Numbered from the stretch's first letter, positions 25,971 through 34,694 are shown. The stretch: 64,000 bases of DNA from Saprospiraceae bacterium (GCA_019638385.1 JAHBTW010000012.1:80573-144572); one strand, 5' to 3'. The notes: a model not told the origin generated them from the letters alone. Made by a program: numbers and translations.

Positions 25971-27035
25971 TTACAATACCAGCCCCAGGCCGGGCTTGTC
26001 ATTGGCATACAAAAAACCCTCGCGCAGCACAAATCCGCCTTTCACGATGTCGCGGGCCAGATCAAAACTCCCGTCGAGATCAATGTAACGGGTATTGGGA
26101 CAGGCCAGCGCGGCGTGCAGCGCGGCGGTGATGCTCACGATGCTCTCGTCGTTGCAGCCCCACATGAGGTCAATGCCGGCCAGTTCAGCGGCTTCGGCTA
26201 TTTTGAGGGCGTGATCCACGCCGCCGCATTTCATGAGTTTGATGTTGTAGATGCCGTAAGGCTGCGGGCGATGCGCCATTTGCACGGCGTCTTCCATGCT
26301 GTGCAAGTCTTCATCGGCGGCGCAGAGGCGGCGCAAGTCTTCCGGCAGCAGGAGCATTTCGTCCAATTGGCCGGGCGGGAAAGGTTGTTCAAAAAACTCT
26401 ACATTGAGGTGTTGGGTGCCCTCCACGAAACGGAGCAAATCGGCGCGCGAGTAGCCCTGATTGGCATCTATGCGAATGACCATTTCGGGACCGACTGTTT
26501 CGCGCAGCCGCGCGAAGGTCTCAATGTCCCGTTCTGCCTCCAAACCGGTTTTGAGCTTGATGACGCGGAAGCCATCTGCCTGAAATGCGCGCGCATCTTC
26601 GAGGGTTTGTTCTAATGATTGAATGCCGATGGTGACGGAGGTGGGAAAGCCTTCATAAATACGGCCCAGAAAATCGGCTAAGGGCAGGCCCAGAAATTGG
26701 GCAAATGCATCGTGCAATGCAATGTCAATAGCAGCCAATGCGGCCGGGCTGTCGGGCAACTGTGCCGCCGCCTCGCGAATGAGTTTTTTGTAGTGCCGGA
26801 TGTCGCGGCCGCAGAGCAGGTCTTCCGCGCAAGCGGACAATGTCGCAGCGGAAGCTTCAATTTTTTCACCGGTTACAAATTCCGCCGGCGAACCGGCCCC
26901 GATGCCTGTAATGCCGTTTTCCAACTCAATGGTCACGAAGAGATTATCTACATGATCAATGGTTTTGTAGGCAATGGTATAAGGCTTGGATAAATCGAGA
27001 TTTTCCTTCCAGGTGCGGACGCTGCGGATTTTCAT
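25971..27035 (-). CDS. Enolase-superfamily dipeptide epimerase or N-acetyl-D-glutamate racemase (DgcA-like)
   Basis: A 354-residue (beta/alpha)7-beta barrel enzyme of the MLE/dipeptide epimerase group. Catalytic features are K160-L-K162 (VIKLKTG), metal ligands D190 (RIDANQG), E216 (FFEQPFP) and D241 (AADEDLHS), and the second acid/base Lys in YNIKLMKCGG (K266). A terminal region about WGCNDESIV fits the barrel end. The family includes L-Ala-D/L-Glu epimerases of murein peptide recycling and the N-acetyl-D-glutamate racemase DgcA. The DUF1611 gene immediately downstream favours the DgcA role, but the substrate is undetermined. Confidence 0.87.
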   Translation of the reverse strand: MKIRSVRTWKENLDLSKPYTIAYKTIDHVDNLFVTIELENGITGIGAGSPAEFVTGEKIEASAATLSACAEDLLCGRDIRHYKKLIREAAAQLPDSPAALAAIDIALHDAFAQFLGLPLADFLGRIYEGFPTSVTIGIQSLEQTLEDARAFQADGFRVIKLKTGLEAERDIETFARLRETVGPEMVIRIDANQGYSRADLLRFVEGTQHLNVEFFEQPFPPGQLDEMLLLPEDLRRLCAADEDLHSMEDAVQMAHRPQPYGIYNIKLMKCGGVDHALKIAEAAELAGIDLMWGCNDESIVSITAALHAALACPNTRYIDLDGSFDLARDIVKGGFVLREGFLYANDKPGLGLVL

Positions 27036-27077
27036 GGCATGATTCGGTTGAGGGGACGAAGATAAGCAGAAATCTTC

Positions 27078-28125
27078 TCACCCTCCCCACTCCGCCAATG
27101 CGCTCAGCACCCGCTCTACATCTTCGGCGGTATGCAATGCATGAAGAACGATGCGGGTGATGGGGTCGTCCTGCTGTGTGGGATAGGAAAAGCAGGAAAT
27201 GAGGATGCCCCGCTCGGCCAAAAAATCGGCGATGCTATTATATGGAGTGAAAAAAACGGGAAAGTCGGGCAAGTATCGAAATGCGGCAGTCGGAGGAATG
27301 CCTGCGACAAACTGCCGGATGCGCTCCAGCAGCCGTTCCCTGTTGCGCCGGTAAATGGGCGCGCCGTGCAAAAAGGCGTGCAAAAAGGCCGGCGTAGGCG
27401 GGGATGCGCCTCCGAAGAGCGGGCTTTTTTTGATCAGCGCTATAACTTTTCGAGGGCCGATGACGGCCCCCGCCGGAATGCCGGGCGCCTTGCCCAAAGA
27501 GCAAGTCACGAGCAGATTTACATTGGGGGGGGCATTTTATTTGAGTATAAATGCCGCCGCCGTCCGTACCGGTGATGCCGATGCCGTGCGAGTCGTCAAG
27601 CACGAGCATCATGGGCAAATCTTTGGGCAGGCGGTTTATCCAGCTAAAATCGAGAGAGTGGGTATATAGGGGGTCTAAGGCATTGGCAAACAAGGCCATG
27701 GGGCCGGGCCTGCCTTGTGCTTCTGTGAGTACAGCTTCGGTCCAGTCCTCAAAACTGCCGTTCGCAACCGGCTGCCCGCCCCACAGGGCTGGATGTAGCC
27801 CCGGCGCAAAACGGCATTGGTATTCCGGCTCCAACAAGCGCACGGCCAATTGCCCGGCCAAGGCGCCCGACGACAGGAGCAACGCAGCCTCCGCGCCGCA
27901 CCATTCGGCCAGCCGGGCTTCTGTTTCTTCAAATATTTCCAACCGCAGCGCCGATAAGCGCGAGCCGCCGAAATGCCCGCCGTAGCGGGCCAGCCCTTCT
28001 GCAATCAGCGTCTGAAATTGAGCATCGCCATGAACGCCGAGGTAGGCCGTGCCGCCGCAATACAACCATTCGCGTCCCTCGTACAAAAGGGTGCGGCCGG
28101 GCAGGGTATGCAGTTGAATATCCAT
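27078..28125 (-). pseudogene. PLP-dependent acyltransferase/aminotransferase of the BioF/KBL family, frameshifted at a poly-C run
   Basis: The first part (from ATG 28125) has MDIQLHTLPGRTLLYEGREW, then GGHFGGSRLSALRLEIFEE and VLDDSHGIGITGTDGGG, the BioF/KBL fold-I core with the PLP Asp region. It goes out of frame at eight C residues (27525-27532 on the complement). The other frame carries the rest: VTCSLGKAPGIPAGAVIGP with the PLP-binding Lys, then FFTPYNSIADFLAERGILIS and the C-terminal end. Removing one C joins the two into a normal protein. It sits 16 nt after the response regulator and 42 nt before the epimerase. Substrates are unknown. It may be a pseudogene, a slippage-controlled gene or an assembly error. 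Confidence 0.8.
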
Positions 28126-28141
28126 GTTTTGAACTGCGGCG

Positions 28142-28897
28142 CTACCGGCCCAGCCATTCTTTAAATTCCGTCATGCGGTCGCCGCTGACGAAGGCTTCCA
28201 CTTTGGCCTTGGGCTGCAGGTCGAGTTTGAATTTGCCTTTATAAAAAGTGTGTACGGTTTGTATGGATGGAAATCCGACCAGAAACTGCCGGCTGACACG
28301 GAAAAACTCGCGCGGATCAAGCAGGGCGGTAAGTTTGTCCAAGCTGAAATCAATGGGCAGGTTTTGGCCGTCTTTGGTCACCATAAAGGTGAGTTTTTCC
28401 TGGGAGTAAAAATAGGCGATGTCTTTCACTTCAATGCTGCGGATTTTGGCTCCTACCGTAATCATGAAGCGGGTTTTGTATTCCGGGTTTCGCCGGCCGA
28501 TGTATTGGAGCAGGGTGTCAATGTCGGGTTTGGAAAATTGGGCTTTCAGCGCTTTAAACTGATCCAGGGCGGCGGCCAGTTCTTCCGCGTTGATGGGCTT
28601 GAGCAGGTAGTCAACGCTGTTCACTTTGAACGCTTTGATCATGTACTCGTCGTAGGCAGTGGTGAAAATGACCGGCGAAGTGAGGGGCGCCAGTTCGAAT
28701 ATTTTAAAACAGAGGTCGTCCTCCAGGTGAATGTCCATAAACACAAGATCGGGCGCATCGTGGCGGCGCAGCCATTGCACGGAGTCGGCCACGGAGGGCA
28801 GGATGGCAACGATTTGGATGTCGGGGTCGCATTTTTTGAGCATCCCCTCCAAGCGCTGTGCGCTCAGGTTTTCATCTTCGATAATGATGGCGTTCAT
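28142..28897 (-). CDS. LytTR-family response regulator
   Basis: A 251-residue DNA-binding regulator. Receiver residues are IIEDEN (acidic pair), phospho-acceptor D55 in LVFMDIHLED, T80 in IFTTAYDEYM, and K100 in DYLLKP. The C-terminal LytTR domain runs from about 140 to 245 (YKTRFMITVGAKIRSIEVKD, AYFYSQEKLTFMV, FFRVSRQFLVG). It is the expected partner of the LytS-type kinases encoded just upstream, separated from them by the T9SS protein gene. Spacing of 24 nt upstream and 16 nt downstream implies an operon. Its target genes are not evident. Confidence 0.95.
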   Translation of the reverse strand: MNAIIIEDENLSAQRLEGMLKKCDPDIQIVAILPSVADSVQWLRRHDAPDLVFMDIHLEDDLCFKIFELAPLTSPVIFTTAYDEYMIKAFKVNSVDYLLKPINAEELAAALDQFKALKAQFSKPDIDTLLQYIGRRNPEYKTRFMITVGAKIRSIEVKDIAYFYSQEKLTFMVTKDGQNLPIDFSLDKLTALLDPREFFRVSRQFLVGFPSIQTVHTFYKGKFKLDLQPKAKVEAFVSGDRMTEFKEWLGR

Positions 28898-28921
28898 TGT
28901 CGTGGATTTTAAGTGCTAAAA

Positions 28922-30163
28922 TTAGTGAATCACAAGCATTCGGCGTGTCTCAGTTTGCCCTGAAACGGTGATGCGGTAAAAATATATCCCCGCCGGCAAC
29001 CCTGCTGCATCCCACTCAAAATGATGTGCTCCGGGCGGTTTTTCTCCGCGCCACAGCGTTTGGACGATGCGCCCAGCAGGATCGAATACGGTCACTTCCA
29101 GCAGGCTTTGCTCCTGGAGCGTGACCGGAATCGTCGTTCCGTTCGAGAATGGATTTGGGAAATTTTGTCCGATTTGAAAACGACTCCGATTGGGTTCTTC
29201 TGCGCGGGTTGTAAGGGAAAGCCGCCACAGCCCGTTGCTCCGGCCTGCATAGAGTTGGCCGTTGAAAAATGCAAGGTCATAGCCCGCCGACCCAGAGAGG
29301 ACCGGTGCAAAATTGTGCCAACTCAGCCCCTCGTTATCGGTATATTGTATAAAACTCAACCCGGATGGCTTGACCAAAAGCGCAATTACCCGGTTGCCGG
29401 TTTTTACAAAACGAGCGGCGCCGAGCAAGCCCGTACCCGGGTTGTAGTGCGTCCAATGAAAACCGTTGTCGGTGTTGCGATATAGCCCCCCGCTGCCGGC
29501 AGCCAGCAATGTCTCGCCCGAACGAATCACGCCGAGGAACATGCTGATCTCCCCATTAAACTGGTCGAACGCATGCTCCGTCCAGGCATGCCCCGGATAT
29601 TGTTGCCGCGACACGGTTGCATTGGCTCCGGCGCCGGCGTACAACACCCCGTCCATGTGTGTTATGCTTTCAATGTTGTGCCAGGGCAACCCTGTACTGT
29701 AAGCGCTCCAGGCGCTGTTGGTTGAAATTTTTTTGACAAAAACCTTCGCCCCCTGAGTGGCTACATAGAGGCTGTCGCCGCGCTGCGCAAAACCGGCTAT
29801 GGACAAGGCGCCCAACCCGTTCAGTCCGGCATTGTCGCTTTGCCAGCTTTGGCCGAGGTTGGTGCTGCTGAAAACGCCGTTGACGGATGTTCCCACAAAA
29901 ATGTGCCCGTCCGCTACATGCAGCGCAGGAATGAAATTGAAGGCATAGGGGACTACTGCCGAACTGTCCCATTGACTGCCGTCGGTGGCGGTGTAATAAA
30001 TCCTTTCGCCGATGGCGGCATAAAACTTATCATCCCCGCCAAAGAGGGCGCTCGCATATCCGGCGGGAAGGGCTTCAAGATGCTGCCATTGCTGGGCGCA
30101 CGCGAAACGGACGGAGGCCGGTAGCAAGGCCGTGACGAGTAGTAAAATCTTCATTTTTTTCAT
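28922..30163 (-). CDS. Secreted beta-propeller-like protein with T9SS sorting domain
   Basis: The 413-residue product has a signal peptide (MKKMKILLLVTALLPASVRF then ACAQ). It has repeated strands with aromatic/Gly motifs (HIFVGTSVNGVFSSTNLGQS, LLAAGSGGLYRNTDNGFHW, QLYAGRSNGLWRLSL) typical of BNR/YCF48-like sialidase-fold propellers. It ends in a type A sorting domain: QNFPNPFSNGTTIPVTLQEQ, VTVFDPAGRIVQTLW, LPAGIYFYRITVSGQ. It lies between the histidine kinase and its response regulator, 11 and 24 nt from them, so it is probably co-expressed. A role as a surface sensor or a target of the system is possible but unproven. Confidence 0.85.
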   Translation of the reverse strand: MKKMKILLLVTALLPASVRFACAQQWQHLEALPAGYASALFGGDDKFYAAIGERIYYTATDGSQWDSSAVVPYAFNFIPALHVADGHIFVGTSVNGVFSSTNLGQSWQSDNAGLNGLGALSIAGFAQRGDSLYVATQGAKVFVKKISTNSAWSAYSTGLPWHNIESITHMDGVLYAGAGANATVSRQQYPGHAWTEHAFDQFNGEISMFLGVIRSGETLLAAGSGGLYRNTDNGFHWTHYNPGTGLLGAARFVKTGNRVIALLVKPSGLSFIQYTDNEGLSWHNFAPVLSGSAGYDLAFFNGQLYAGRSNGLWRLSLTTRAEEPNRSRFQIGQNFPNPFSNGTTIPVTLQEQSLLEVTVFDPAGRIVQTLWRGEKPPGAHHFEWDAAGLPAGIYFYRITVSGQTETRRMLVIH

Positions 30164-30174
30164 TGTTCAATTGG

Positions 30175-31248
30175 TTAATGGAGTAAGGGAATCTTTACCC
30201 AAAATTCATCTTCCCGCTCGCCGGCCCACACCGGGCGGTCGGTGAGCAGGGCGTACCGGTTGATGATGTTTTGCAAGCCTAAGCTGGTGGAATGCGCTTC
30301 CTGGCCGCGGGGGCGGTACTTGTTGCGCACAATGAGCATATCGCTTTCCTCGCTGATGGTGATGATTAAGGGTTCTTTTTCCGACATGCGGTTGAGTTTC
30401 ACAGCGTTTTCTACCAGCATTTGCAGCGTGAGCGGCGGTATAGAGCTTTGTTCTATCGTAGTTTTGGAGAGCTGCAAATGCACTTCAAACTTGTGCTCAA
30501 AGCGGGTTCGCAACAAAAAAGTATAGGCTTGAAGGAAATCCAACTCCTTTTGCAGGGGGGCCACTGCCGACTCGTGCTCTTCCAAAATGTACCGGTATGC
30601 TCGCGAAAGGCGATCAATGAACAGTTCCGACAGTTCGGGGTCTTTTTTTACCAAAGAGGCCAGTATGCTCAGGCTGTTGAAAAGGAAATGCGGGTTTACC
30701 TGGCTTTTCAACGCGTTGAACTGCGAAAGGAGGTTTTCCTTTTCCAATTGCTCTGCTTTGAGCTGCGCCTCTTTCGTGAATTCCATGATGTGATGATTGG
30801 CAATAAGCATATATACACAAAGCGATAAACTGGCAAACAGGCCATAAATGATACGGCAGGCCCGCGCTTCGTCAGCTATCCCCGGCGCCATGTTCAGGGC
30901 CTGATAAAACAGCCATTGATTGGCCTCCAATATTAGGATGATGCCCGCCATACCTGCCAGGAAAATGGGCAGTGCCGTGAGGATGTTGGCGCCTGTGGGT
31001 CCCCATTTTTCCAGCCGGGCGCCAAAATGATAATTTAAGCGGCGGTGTAGCCAGTCGGCGCCGCTCACCCATGCAAAAGTGACCAGCGTACTGACCAAGA
31101 ACTGCACCGTGAAATCTGGGAAACCCCTGGCCGATAATACCGCCCAACTGCGGTCGTATGCCGTTACATAAGTGCCGAGCGGCAGGAATACCAGCATCAG
31201 CCCGGCGGCCATGTACCACCGTTGTCGTACCGGAATCGGCCTGTTCAC
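30175..31248 (-). CDS. LytS-type sensor histidine kinase
   Basis: This sensor has an N-terminal transmembrane region of about four helices and a C-terminal HisKA_7TM-independent kinase core of the LytS (His_kinase, PF06580) type. The phospho-acceptor His is in KSQVNPHFLFNSLSILASLV. The ATPase N-box is present as LVENAVKLNRM and the C-terminal region has SLGLQNIINRYALL. GTG 31248 is chosen because it overlaps the upstream stop in GTGA, giving coupling, whereas the ATG at 31305 would overlap by 61 nt. It is the likely functional kinase for the LytTR regulator downstream. Confidence 0.9.
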   Translation of the reverse strand: MNRPIPVRQRWYMAAGLMLVFLPLGTYVTAYDRSWAVLSARGFPDFTVQFLVSTLVTFAWVSGADWLHRRLNYHFGARLEKWGPTGANILTALPIFLAGMAGIILILEANQWLFYQALNMAPGIADEARACRIIYGLFASLSLCVYMLIANHHIMEFTKEAQLKAEQLEKENLLSQFNALKSQVNPHFLFNSLSILASLVKKDPELSELFIDRLSRAYRYILEEHESAVAPLQKELDFLQAYTFLLRTRFEHKFEVHLQLSKTTIEQSSIPPLTLQMLVENAVKLNRMSEKEPLIITISEESDMLIVRNKYRPRGQEAHSTSLGLQNIINRYALLTDRPVWAGEREDEFWVKIPLLH

Positions 31249-32378
31249 GCTACGCGGGTTGTGGCATCGTCCGCCGCATACCACAGCGGAACATAAATGG
31301 TACAATAGCCATCTACCGCCATTTCGCGCAGGGTGCGGCCCTCCGGAAGAAGGGCAGCGTAGCGGTCTTCCAGCACGGTGCGGCTCCAGTCGCCGATGGC
31401 GCCGTCGGGTTCGAGCCGGGGCTGCCGGTTGTAGAAGATGCGCAATTCGTCATCCACCACATCTATCATGATTTCGAGCGGAAAACGAACCGACATGCGG
31501 TTGCTTTTCATAGCCCGCTCGACGAGCATTTGCAGGGTAAGGGGGAGCATTTGCGCTTTGTCGGCTACATCGGGCGGTAGGTTCACCCGCAGCCTAAGTT
31601 TGTCCACAAAGCGCGCTTTTTGTACAAAAGAATAGGCTTCCAGAAACCCCAGTTCTTCCCGCAGGGACACCGTTTGGCGGTCGCGGTTTTCGAGCATGTA
31701 GCGATAGGCTTTGGAGAGCCGGTCAATGAACTGCTCCGAGCAATCGCCGTCGGCCTGCACCAAAGAGGCTAAGGAGCTCAGGCTGTTGAACAGGAAGTGC
31801 GGATTTACCCGGTTGCGCAGCAGCACATATTGCGTTTCTGCCTTTTCTTTTTCCCCGTTCTCTGCTCGCAGGCCCGCTACGCCGGCGCGTTGCATGATGC
31901 GGCGGTGAATGAGCAGGTAATACACAAAGAGGGCCAGAATGACGTAGTTGGCATAATTGAACCGGATGGACATGAGTGAATACCCATCCTCGACTACGAG
32001 GCTGTAATCGGGGGCGTCAAACAGCCTCGATTGCAGCCAGAAGATGGACGTCAGGGTAACGTAATTGGCCGCTATATTGGCTACGGCGCACACCGACACA
32101 GCAGCCAGATTGGGCCAAAAACTGCCCCGGCTGATGACGTCTTCCCCAAACCGCCGTTCGAACCACTCGTGAACGTACTCTGCGAGAAACAACCAGCCGA
32201 AAACCATGAGCGACCCAACCACATACTCCAAAGCCAGAAGCGGGAACAGGGCGCCGAATATGGCTTCCCCGCTTCGGAATGCGCCGTCTAAGTTGACGTA
32301 CAGAGTCACGAAGTAAAAGAAGGTATTCAGCCCGAAAGCCCACAGCAGCTTATTTCGTATGGAAATGCGTCGAGTCAT
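31245..32378 (-). CDS. LytS-type sensor histidine kinase with degenerate ATPase domain
   Basis: The 377-residue protein (ATG 32378, MTRRISIRNKLLWAFGLNTF) has several N-terminal transmembrane helices and the phospho-acceptor segment RNRVNPHFLFNSLSSLASLV. The N-box is altered: LVERAMKSNRMS instead of the ENAIKHN type. The region that should hold the glycine box reads PDGAIGDWSRTVLEDRY, without a GLGL motif. It is therefore a candidate pseudokinase or heterodimer partner of the intact kinase encoded immediately downstream (GTGA overlap). The two share overall layout and are tandem paralogues. Confidence 0.88.
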   Translation of the reverse strand: MTRRISIRNKLLWAFGLNTFFYFVTLYVNLDGAFRSGEAIFGALFPLLALEYVVGSLMVFGWLFLAEYVHEWFERRFGEDVISRGSFWPNLAAVSVCAVANIAANYVTLTSIFWLQSRLFDAPDYSLVVEDGYSLMSIRFNYANYVILALFVYYLLIHRRIMQRAGVAGLRAENGEKEKAETQYVLLRNRVNPHFLFNSLSSLASLVQADGDCSEQFIDRLSKAYRYMLENRDRQTVSLREELGFLEAYSFVQKARFVDKLRLRVNLPPDVADKAQMLPLTLQMLVERAMKSNRMSVRFPLEIMIDVVDDELRIFYNRQPRLEPDGAIGDWSRTVLEDRYAALLPEGRTLREMAVDGYCTIYVPLWYAADDATTRVA

Positions 32379-32481
32379 AGGCCCAAAGATGAAGCCCGCT
32401 TCGACCAATTTGCAAATAAAGGGGGATGAATGCCGATATGCGGCGGATGAATGTCGGGAAAGGAGCGTTGAAATTCGGAAA

Positions 32482-33129
32482 TCAGGCCGCCGTAAAATCC
32501 ACCTTGGCGTAGATGTCGCGTACAAAAATACTATGCTCCTCCAGAGAAATGGTTTGATCAAAAGCATCGTAGTCCATCGCGGCCCATCTGTTGGTTTTGG
32601 GTTCGCGATAGTGGAGCGTCAGCTCCGGCCCATCTTGATACAGATATAGGATGTATTGCAAGGTCGCTATTTTTTTATAGCGCCGCAACTTGTCTTCTCT
32701 GTCGAATCGTTCGGTACTCGGCGAGGCGATCTCGGTGACCAGCCAGGGGTTAAGTGTGGCCTTTCGCCCCGGCAAATACTCGTGGTATTGAGGTGTGCCT
32801 CGCACGATGGACGTGTCGGGGTTGTAGCTCGCCTGAAGTTCGGGGATATAGACCGGGCGGTTGCTGCCGAAACACCTGAAATCGGGATCGTTTTTGAAGA
32901 GCATATAAAAAATGCCGAGTAAATTGGCCACGATCTGTTCGTGCGAAGGCGAGGCATAACACATGAGGATCAGTTCTTTGGGTTGATACTCTATGGAAAA
33001 TTCAGCAGCATTGAGCAGATAAAGAAAATCTTCAAAAGTGCCGGGCAGATGGACCTTGTCGGCGCCGGGCAGGGCTAATTCCTGTAGGGCAGATTGGGTG
33101 AGCGGAAATTTGACAGCTACTTTTTCCAT
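32482..33129 (-). CDS. Uma2-family (DUF820) nuclease-fold protein
   Basis: A 215-residue protein starting MEKVAVKFPLTQSALQELAL. It has the restriction-endonuclease-like Uma2 core: SIEYQPKELILMCYASPSHE, then PDTSIVRGTPQY, NPWLVTEIASPSTERFDRED and KLRRYKKIATLQYILYLYQD. The acidic and Lys residues (PDTSIV, LVTEIASPST, D-K-L-RRYK) correspond to the PD-(D/E)xK metal site. The family is abundant in cyanobacteria and found in some Bacteroidota; its biological role is not clear. It lies 44 nt from the adenylate cyclase and about 100 nt from the first kinase, all in the same orientation. The ORF could start at 33243, but that adds 38 residues of no similarity. Confidence 0.8.
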   Translation of the reverse strand: MEKVAVKFPLTQSALQELALPGADKVHLPGTFEDFLYLLNAAEFSIEYQPKELILMCYASPSHEQIVANLLGIFYMLFKNDPDFRCFGSNRPVYIPELQASYNPDTSIVRGTPQYHEYLPGRKATLNPWLVTEIASPSTERFDREDKLRRYKKIATLQYILYLYQDGPELTLHYREPKTNRWAAMDYDAFDQTISLEEHSIFVRDIYAKVDFTAA

Positions 33130-33173
33130 AGCACAGGTGATTTGTTGAACGGGATAAAGATAAGAAATTTCAA

Positions 33174-34583
33174 TCAATCCTCCACAAAATACATGGCTAC
33201 CGGTTTGAGGTTCTTCACGGGTAATTCGCCGCGGAAGCTGCAATTGAACCGGTCTTTGATGAGGCGGAAGGTATTCTCCGACACGTTGACCCGCCCCGCC
33301 TCGCCGGCGCTTTCCACGCGGGAGGCAATGTTGACCGTATCGCCCCAGATATCGTAGGCAAATTTTTTAGATCCTACCACACCGGCCACCAGGGGCCCGG
33401 TATGGATGCCGATGCGGGCTTCCAAAGCCGGGTACCCGCTTTCAATGCGCTCAATATTCCAGCGGGTGAGGAATTTCTGGATGTCGAGCGCCGCTTTGAC
33501 CATGCGTACGGCATGATCGGTATCGGATTCGGGCAGGCCGCCGGCGCACATGTACGAGTCGCCGATGGTTTTGATTTTTTCTAAGCCGTGTTTCTCAATG
33601 ATTTTGTCAAATTCGCCGTAGCAATAGTCCAGATCAGCCACGAGTTTATCGGCTGTCATACCGTTGGCAATTTTGCTAAACCCTTTAAAATCAGTAAATA
33701 ACACAGTGGCCTGTTCGTACTGTCGGGCTTGCGCCACGCCGGTTTTTTTCAATTCAGAAGCAATAGCGGCAGGCAAGATATTGAGCAATAATTCTTCGGA
33801 ACGGGCCTGTTCAGCGAGGATCAATTCGTTTTTCTGAGTGAGCAGGGCGTTGTAGCGGGTCACACCTTTGTATCGGGTGTAAAGCCCGCCGGCGATGAGC
33901 AGAATGACGGCAGCAATGGCGAGCAGGAGGTTGCGCCGATTGCGTTCGAGCGCCAACAGGGCGGCCTGTTCCTGGGTTTTGGCCTCGCTCAGCGTCAGTT
34001 CTATCGAATCGCGCAGGGTACGGATGGACAGGGAATCCAGCAGGTTGCGCTGCCGGGAATAGAGCAATTCTAAGCGAGCCTGTTCGTCGCTCATGGCAGC
34101 AATCTCTTTTTCCTTATCGAGCAGGGCTTTTTCTATACTCGCTTTTTCTTTGGAGATGCCGGCAATGGCCTGTTCCATGCGGCGGCGGTCGGTATCTTCT
34201 CGCGGCGCTGTAGTCGTGTTGTGGAGGATGCTTTCCGGTGCGCTTGCTACCGCCCCGTTATTTTCTGTCGCCGTCGGTTCCTTTTGCAGCGCGGCGATTT
34301 GTTGCATTATTTTACCCTGCACAAGCAGTGCCTTGCGCACATCATCGCGTCGGTTGGCATCCTGTGCGAGTTCCTGCGCCTTTTTGGCATTGTCGAGCGC
34401 TTTGGCATACTCCTTTTTGTCGTAGTAGAGATTGGCCAGCGTCAGACGGGTTTGGATCAGCTCTGTGCCGGATTGGCTTTCGGCTTTGCGTTCCAATTCT
34501 GTTATTCGCTTCGATTGGCCGGAGAGCGTAGATGCCGCCAAGAGCAGCAAAAGAAATGGCAGGATGTGTTTCAAATAGTACAT
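33174..34583 (-). CDS. Membrane class III adenylate cyclase
   Basis: It should make cAMP from ATP. The 469-residue protein has a signal sequence (MYYLKHILPFLLLLLAASTL), a TPR/coiled-coil extracytoplasmic region (about 25-210), one transmembrane helix (about 219-235) and a C-terminal cyclase domain. Metal ligands are D298 (VLFTDFKGF) and D342 (IGDSYMCAG). The purine-specifying pair K338 (EKIKTIGD) and D411 (AYDIWGDTV) point to ATP rather than GTP. N418/R422 (TVNIASR) are the transition-state residues. It begins with a promoter at 34623-34630 and heads the co-directional block to the DUF1611 gene. The TPR-like sensor region suggests protein or peptide sensing outside the membrane. Confidence 0.92.
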   Translation of the reverse strand: MYYLKHILPFLLLLLAASTLSGQSKRITELERKAESQSGTELIQTRLTLANLYYDKKEYAKALDNAKKAQELAQDANRRDDVRKALLVQGKIMQQIAALQKEPTATENNGAVASAPESILHNTTTAPREDTDRRRMEQAIAGISKEKASIEKALLDKEKEIAAMSDEQARLELLYSRQRNLLDSLSIRTLRDSIELTLSEAKTQEQAALLALERNRRNLLLAIAAVILLIAGGLYTRYKGVTRYNALLTQKNELILAEQARSEELLLNILPAAIASELKKTGVAQARQYEQATVLFTDFKGFSKIANGMTADKLVADLDYCYGEFDKIIEKHGLEKIKTIGDSYMCAGGLPESDTDHAVRMVKAALDIQKFLTRWNIERIESGYPALEARIGIHTGPLVAGVVGSKKFAYDIWGDTVNIASRVESAGEAGRVNVSENTFRLIKDRFNCSFRGELPVKNLKPVAMYFVED

Positions 34584-34622
34584 GGGTGTTCAAAGTGTGT
34601 AGTATTCAAAAAAAAATCTGCC

Positions 34623-34630
34623 CAAAGATA
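34623..34630 (-). promoter_or_regulatory. Bacteroidota -7 element for the adenylate cyclase transcript
   Basis: On the minus strand this reads TATCTTTG, a perfect TAnnTTTG, about 40 nt upstream of ATG 34583. The -33 element is weak. Confidence 0.5.
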
Positions 34631-34694
34631 ATAAAAGTACAGGTAGTGAACGGGAAAGGTATTTAGGACACGTTCCCTGATTTTGAAACACCCC

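Noticed and set aside
27522..27535. Programmed ribosomal frameshifting at the 8-C run
   Set aside because: Possible in principle, but no downstream stimulatory structure or upstream SD-like element is evident; slippage or sequencing error is simpler.
3170..34583. A Pycsar defence operon
   Set aside because: The DUF5706-like gene and the class III cyclase are about 29 kb apart, and the cyclase has the ATP-specifying Lys/Asp pair, so they are not a Pycsar pair.
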